Positions 63,109-64,000 of a DNA stretch of 64,000 nucleotides are shown in pieces. This DNA comes from Gemmatimonadota bacterium (GTDB lineage: Bacteria; Gemmatimonadota; Gemmatimonadetes; Gemmatimonadales; GWC2-71-9). Position numbers and translations under genes: made by a program. Within the stretch, counting starts at the first letter, position 1. Each line of letters opens with the position of its first letter. The stretch covers positions 1-64,000 of the forward strand of contig JANYLJ010000018.1 of the NCBI GenBank assembly GCA_025357945.1, read 5' to 3'. Under the pieces are notes generated by a model that was not told the DNA's origin, did no database searches, and saw nothing but the letters and a program-made list of their open reading frames with translations.

Positions 63109-63921
63109 CTACGCTTTGCGCCTGTGTGAGCGGCCGGGCGTGCGCGCTGAGGCCTTTCGGAACCACGGGACGAACGCGCTTGTCGTGCGCTGGTACTCGC
63201 GGTACGCGGCGGGGTTGCTCTTCACGGCGTACTCCTCGGTGAGCGGGATACCCGTGACCTTGAAGAGGAAGTAGAGCATCAACATTGGACAGACGATCGT
63301 CACCCAGCCCCATGGGGACGCCAGCGCGACGAGAAACGCGCCCCACCAAACCATTGACTCGAAGAAGTAGTTCGGGTGGCGCGAGTACCGCCACAGTCCG
63401 ACGGCGCACACCCTTCCGCGGTTCGCCGCATCGCGCTTGAATGCCTGCAGCTGCAGGTCCGCGATTGCCTCGCCGAGCACCGCCACCGCCGCGAGTATCA
63501 TTCCCGCGATCTCCAACCATGAGAGCGCGGGCGCCGCGTTGAACGCCGCGAAGAGGAACGGCAGCGAGAAGATCGCGACGAGCACGGCCTGCAGCTGGAA
63601 GAAGCCGAGGAACTGCAGCGGCCCCGGCCAGCGCGCTCGTAGCGTCCGGTAGCGCGCGTCCTCGGCGGGATGGTGCTTCAGCACGCGCACGAGGATGTAG
63701 GTGCCGAGCCGGAGGCTCCACGCCATGCCGATGCCGGCAAACAGCCACTTTCGCACCGGAACGCCGGGCCCGAACCAGGCGTACATCGGCGCGAGAATCG
63801 CCACGCCGTACGAGAAGGCGACGTCGAGGAGTCCGTAGTTCCGGATTCGCACGCTGATCGCCCAGGTGACCGCGAAGTAGGTCGCGGCGATCGCGAGCCC
63901 GGCCGCGAGCAGCGTGGTCAT
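63109..63921 (-). CDS. DUF1295-family integral membrane protein (steroid 5-alpha-reductase-like)
   Basis: This 270-residue protein has about six or seven helices and the family signatures NYGLLDVAFSYG, LWRYSRHPNYFFESMVWWGAFLVAL and FKVTGIPLTEEYAVKSNPAAYREYQRTTSAFVPW. It belongs to the DUF1295/steroid-5-alpha-reductase C-terminal superfamily, with unknown substrate (unsaturated lipid reduction is plausible). ATG at 63921 overlaps the stop of the gene upstream on the same strand (ATGA). Confidence 0.9.
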   Translation of the reverse strand: MTTLLAAGLAIAATYFAVTWAISVRIRNYGLLDVAFSYGVAILAPMYAWFGPGVPVRKWLFAGIGMAWSLRLGTYILVRVLKHHPAEDARYRTLRARWPGPLQFLGFFQLQAVLVAIFSLPFLFAAFNAAPALSWLEIAGMILAAVAVLGEAIADLQLQAFKRDAANRGRVCAVGLWRYSRHPNYFFESMVWWGAFLVALASPWGWVTIVCPMLMLYFLFKVTGIPLTEEYAVKSNPAAYREYQRTTSAFVPWFRKASARTPGRSHRRKA

Positions 63922-64000
63922 GCGGCGCGCCCCGCACGCGCCCGACGCGCGAGCAGTCGCAGTGATGGGCGCGTGACGTAATAGATCGCTGCGGCCACGG
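63918..64000 (-). CDS. C-terminus of an upstream gene (partial)
   Basis: The last 26 codons read VAAAIYYVTRPSLRLLARRA then RAGRAA and a stop at 63918-63920, overlapping the DUF1295 start by ATGA. The rest of the gene lies beyond the right edge. The segment is compatible with the end of a membrane or membrane-associated protein, but no family can be named. Confidence 0.55.
   Translation of the reverse strand, partial: VAAAIYYVTRPSLRLLARRARAGRAA

Overview
The window looks like a chromosomal segment of a GC-rich, diderm, probably Gemmatimonadota (Gemmatimonadetes) bacterium. This is an inference. It rests on the high GC content, frequent GTG/TTG starts with 1-4 bp start/stop overlaps, a Ser/Thr kinase fused to a large sensor region, many signal peptides and lipoproteins, an Mla lipid transporter that implies an outer membrane, and an N-acylornithine-type arginine pathway. 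No phage, CRISPR array or plasmid backbone is visible. The mobile DNA seen is an IS5-like end (1-141), an IS3 OrfA remnant beside a tRNA-Gln (62849-63031), and several palindromes whose arms are short tandem repeats.

0.1-9.8 kb: an IS5-like end has cut a small gene. It is followed by a tightly overlapping arginine operon: argG, an unrecognised P-loop gene, argC, argD, an N-acylornithine transcarbamylase, argB, argE-like, argH and argR. The transcarbamylase has Val at the position that separates acetyl- from succinyl-ornithine enzymes, so a succinylated pathway is predicted. No gene for the first step (N-acylglutamate synthase) is seen here. 9.9-16.9 kb (minus strand): a HAD phosphatase and an exported aspartoacylase-family protein, then a compact pair of a large N6-adenine methyltransferase and a SNF2-type helicase. 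That pair is a possible uncharacterised defence or epigenetic module. 16.9-20.9 kb: an exported His-rich protein, a possible sensor domain, then LD-carboxypeptidase, alpha/beta hydrolase and NUDIX genes.

21.0-28.1 kb: an mntR-mntH pair with a near-perfect promoter, an overlapping palindromic operator and a leaderless start. It runs straight into an outer-membrane protein and an AttEFGH-like ABC system (two FtsX-type permeases, an ATPase, and an AttH lipocalin fused to a permease-like anchor). 28.1-37.6 kb: a kinase, an NTF2-like protein, a Tyr/Gly/Pro-rich surface protein, a DSP-like phosphatase, a glutamine-type NAD+ synthetase interrupted in frame by a palindrome, a thioesterase, a patatin and small genes. 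37.7-43.9 kb: a short MutY ending inside a palindrome, the mlaEFD operon, folE, rnz, tRNA-Ala(CGC) and a tandem HD-GYP protein.

44-64 kb: mostly secreted catabolic and housekeeping genes: a PQQ dehydrogenase with a heme site, a carbonic anhydrase, a MoaD-like protein coupled to a BNR propeller, an S9 peptidase, an ADA-like deaminase, a phosphatase-superfamily hydrolase, a GH3 glycosidase, an acyl-CoA dehydrogenase, a LysE exporter, a CDP-alcohol phosphotransferase, tRNA-Gln(CTG) and a DUF1295 membrane protein. Family calls come from reading motifs by eye; no database search was run.
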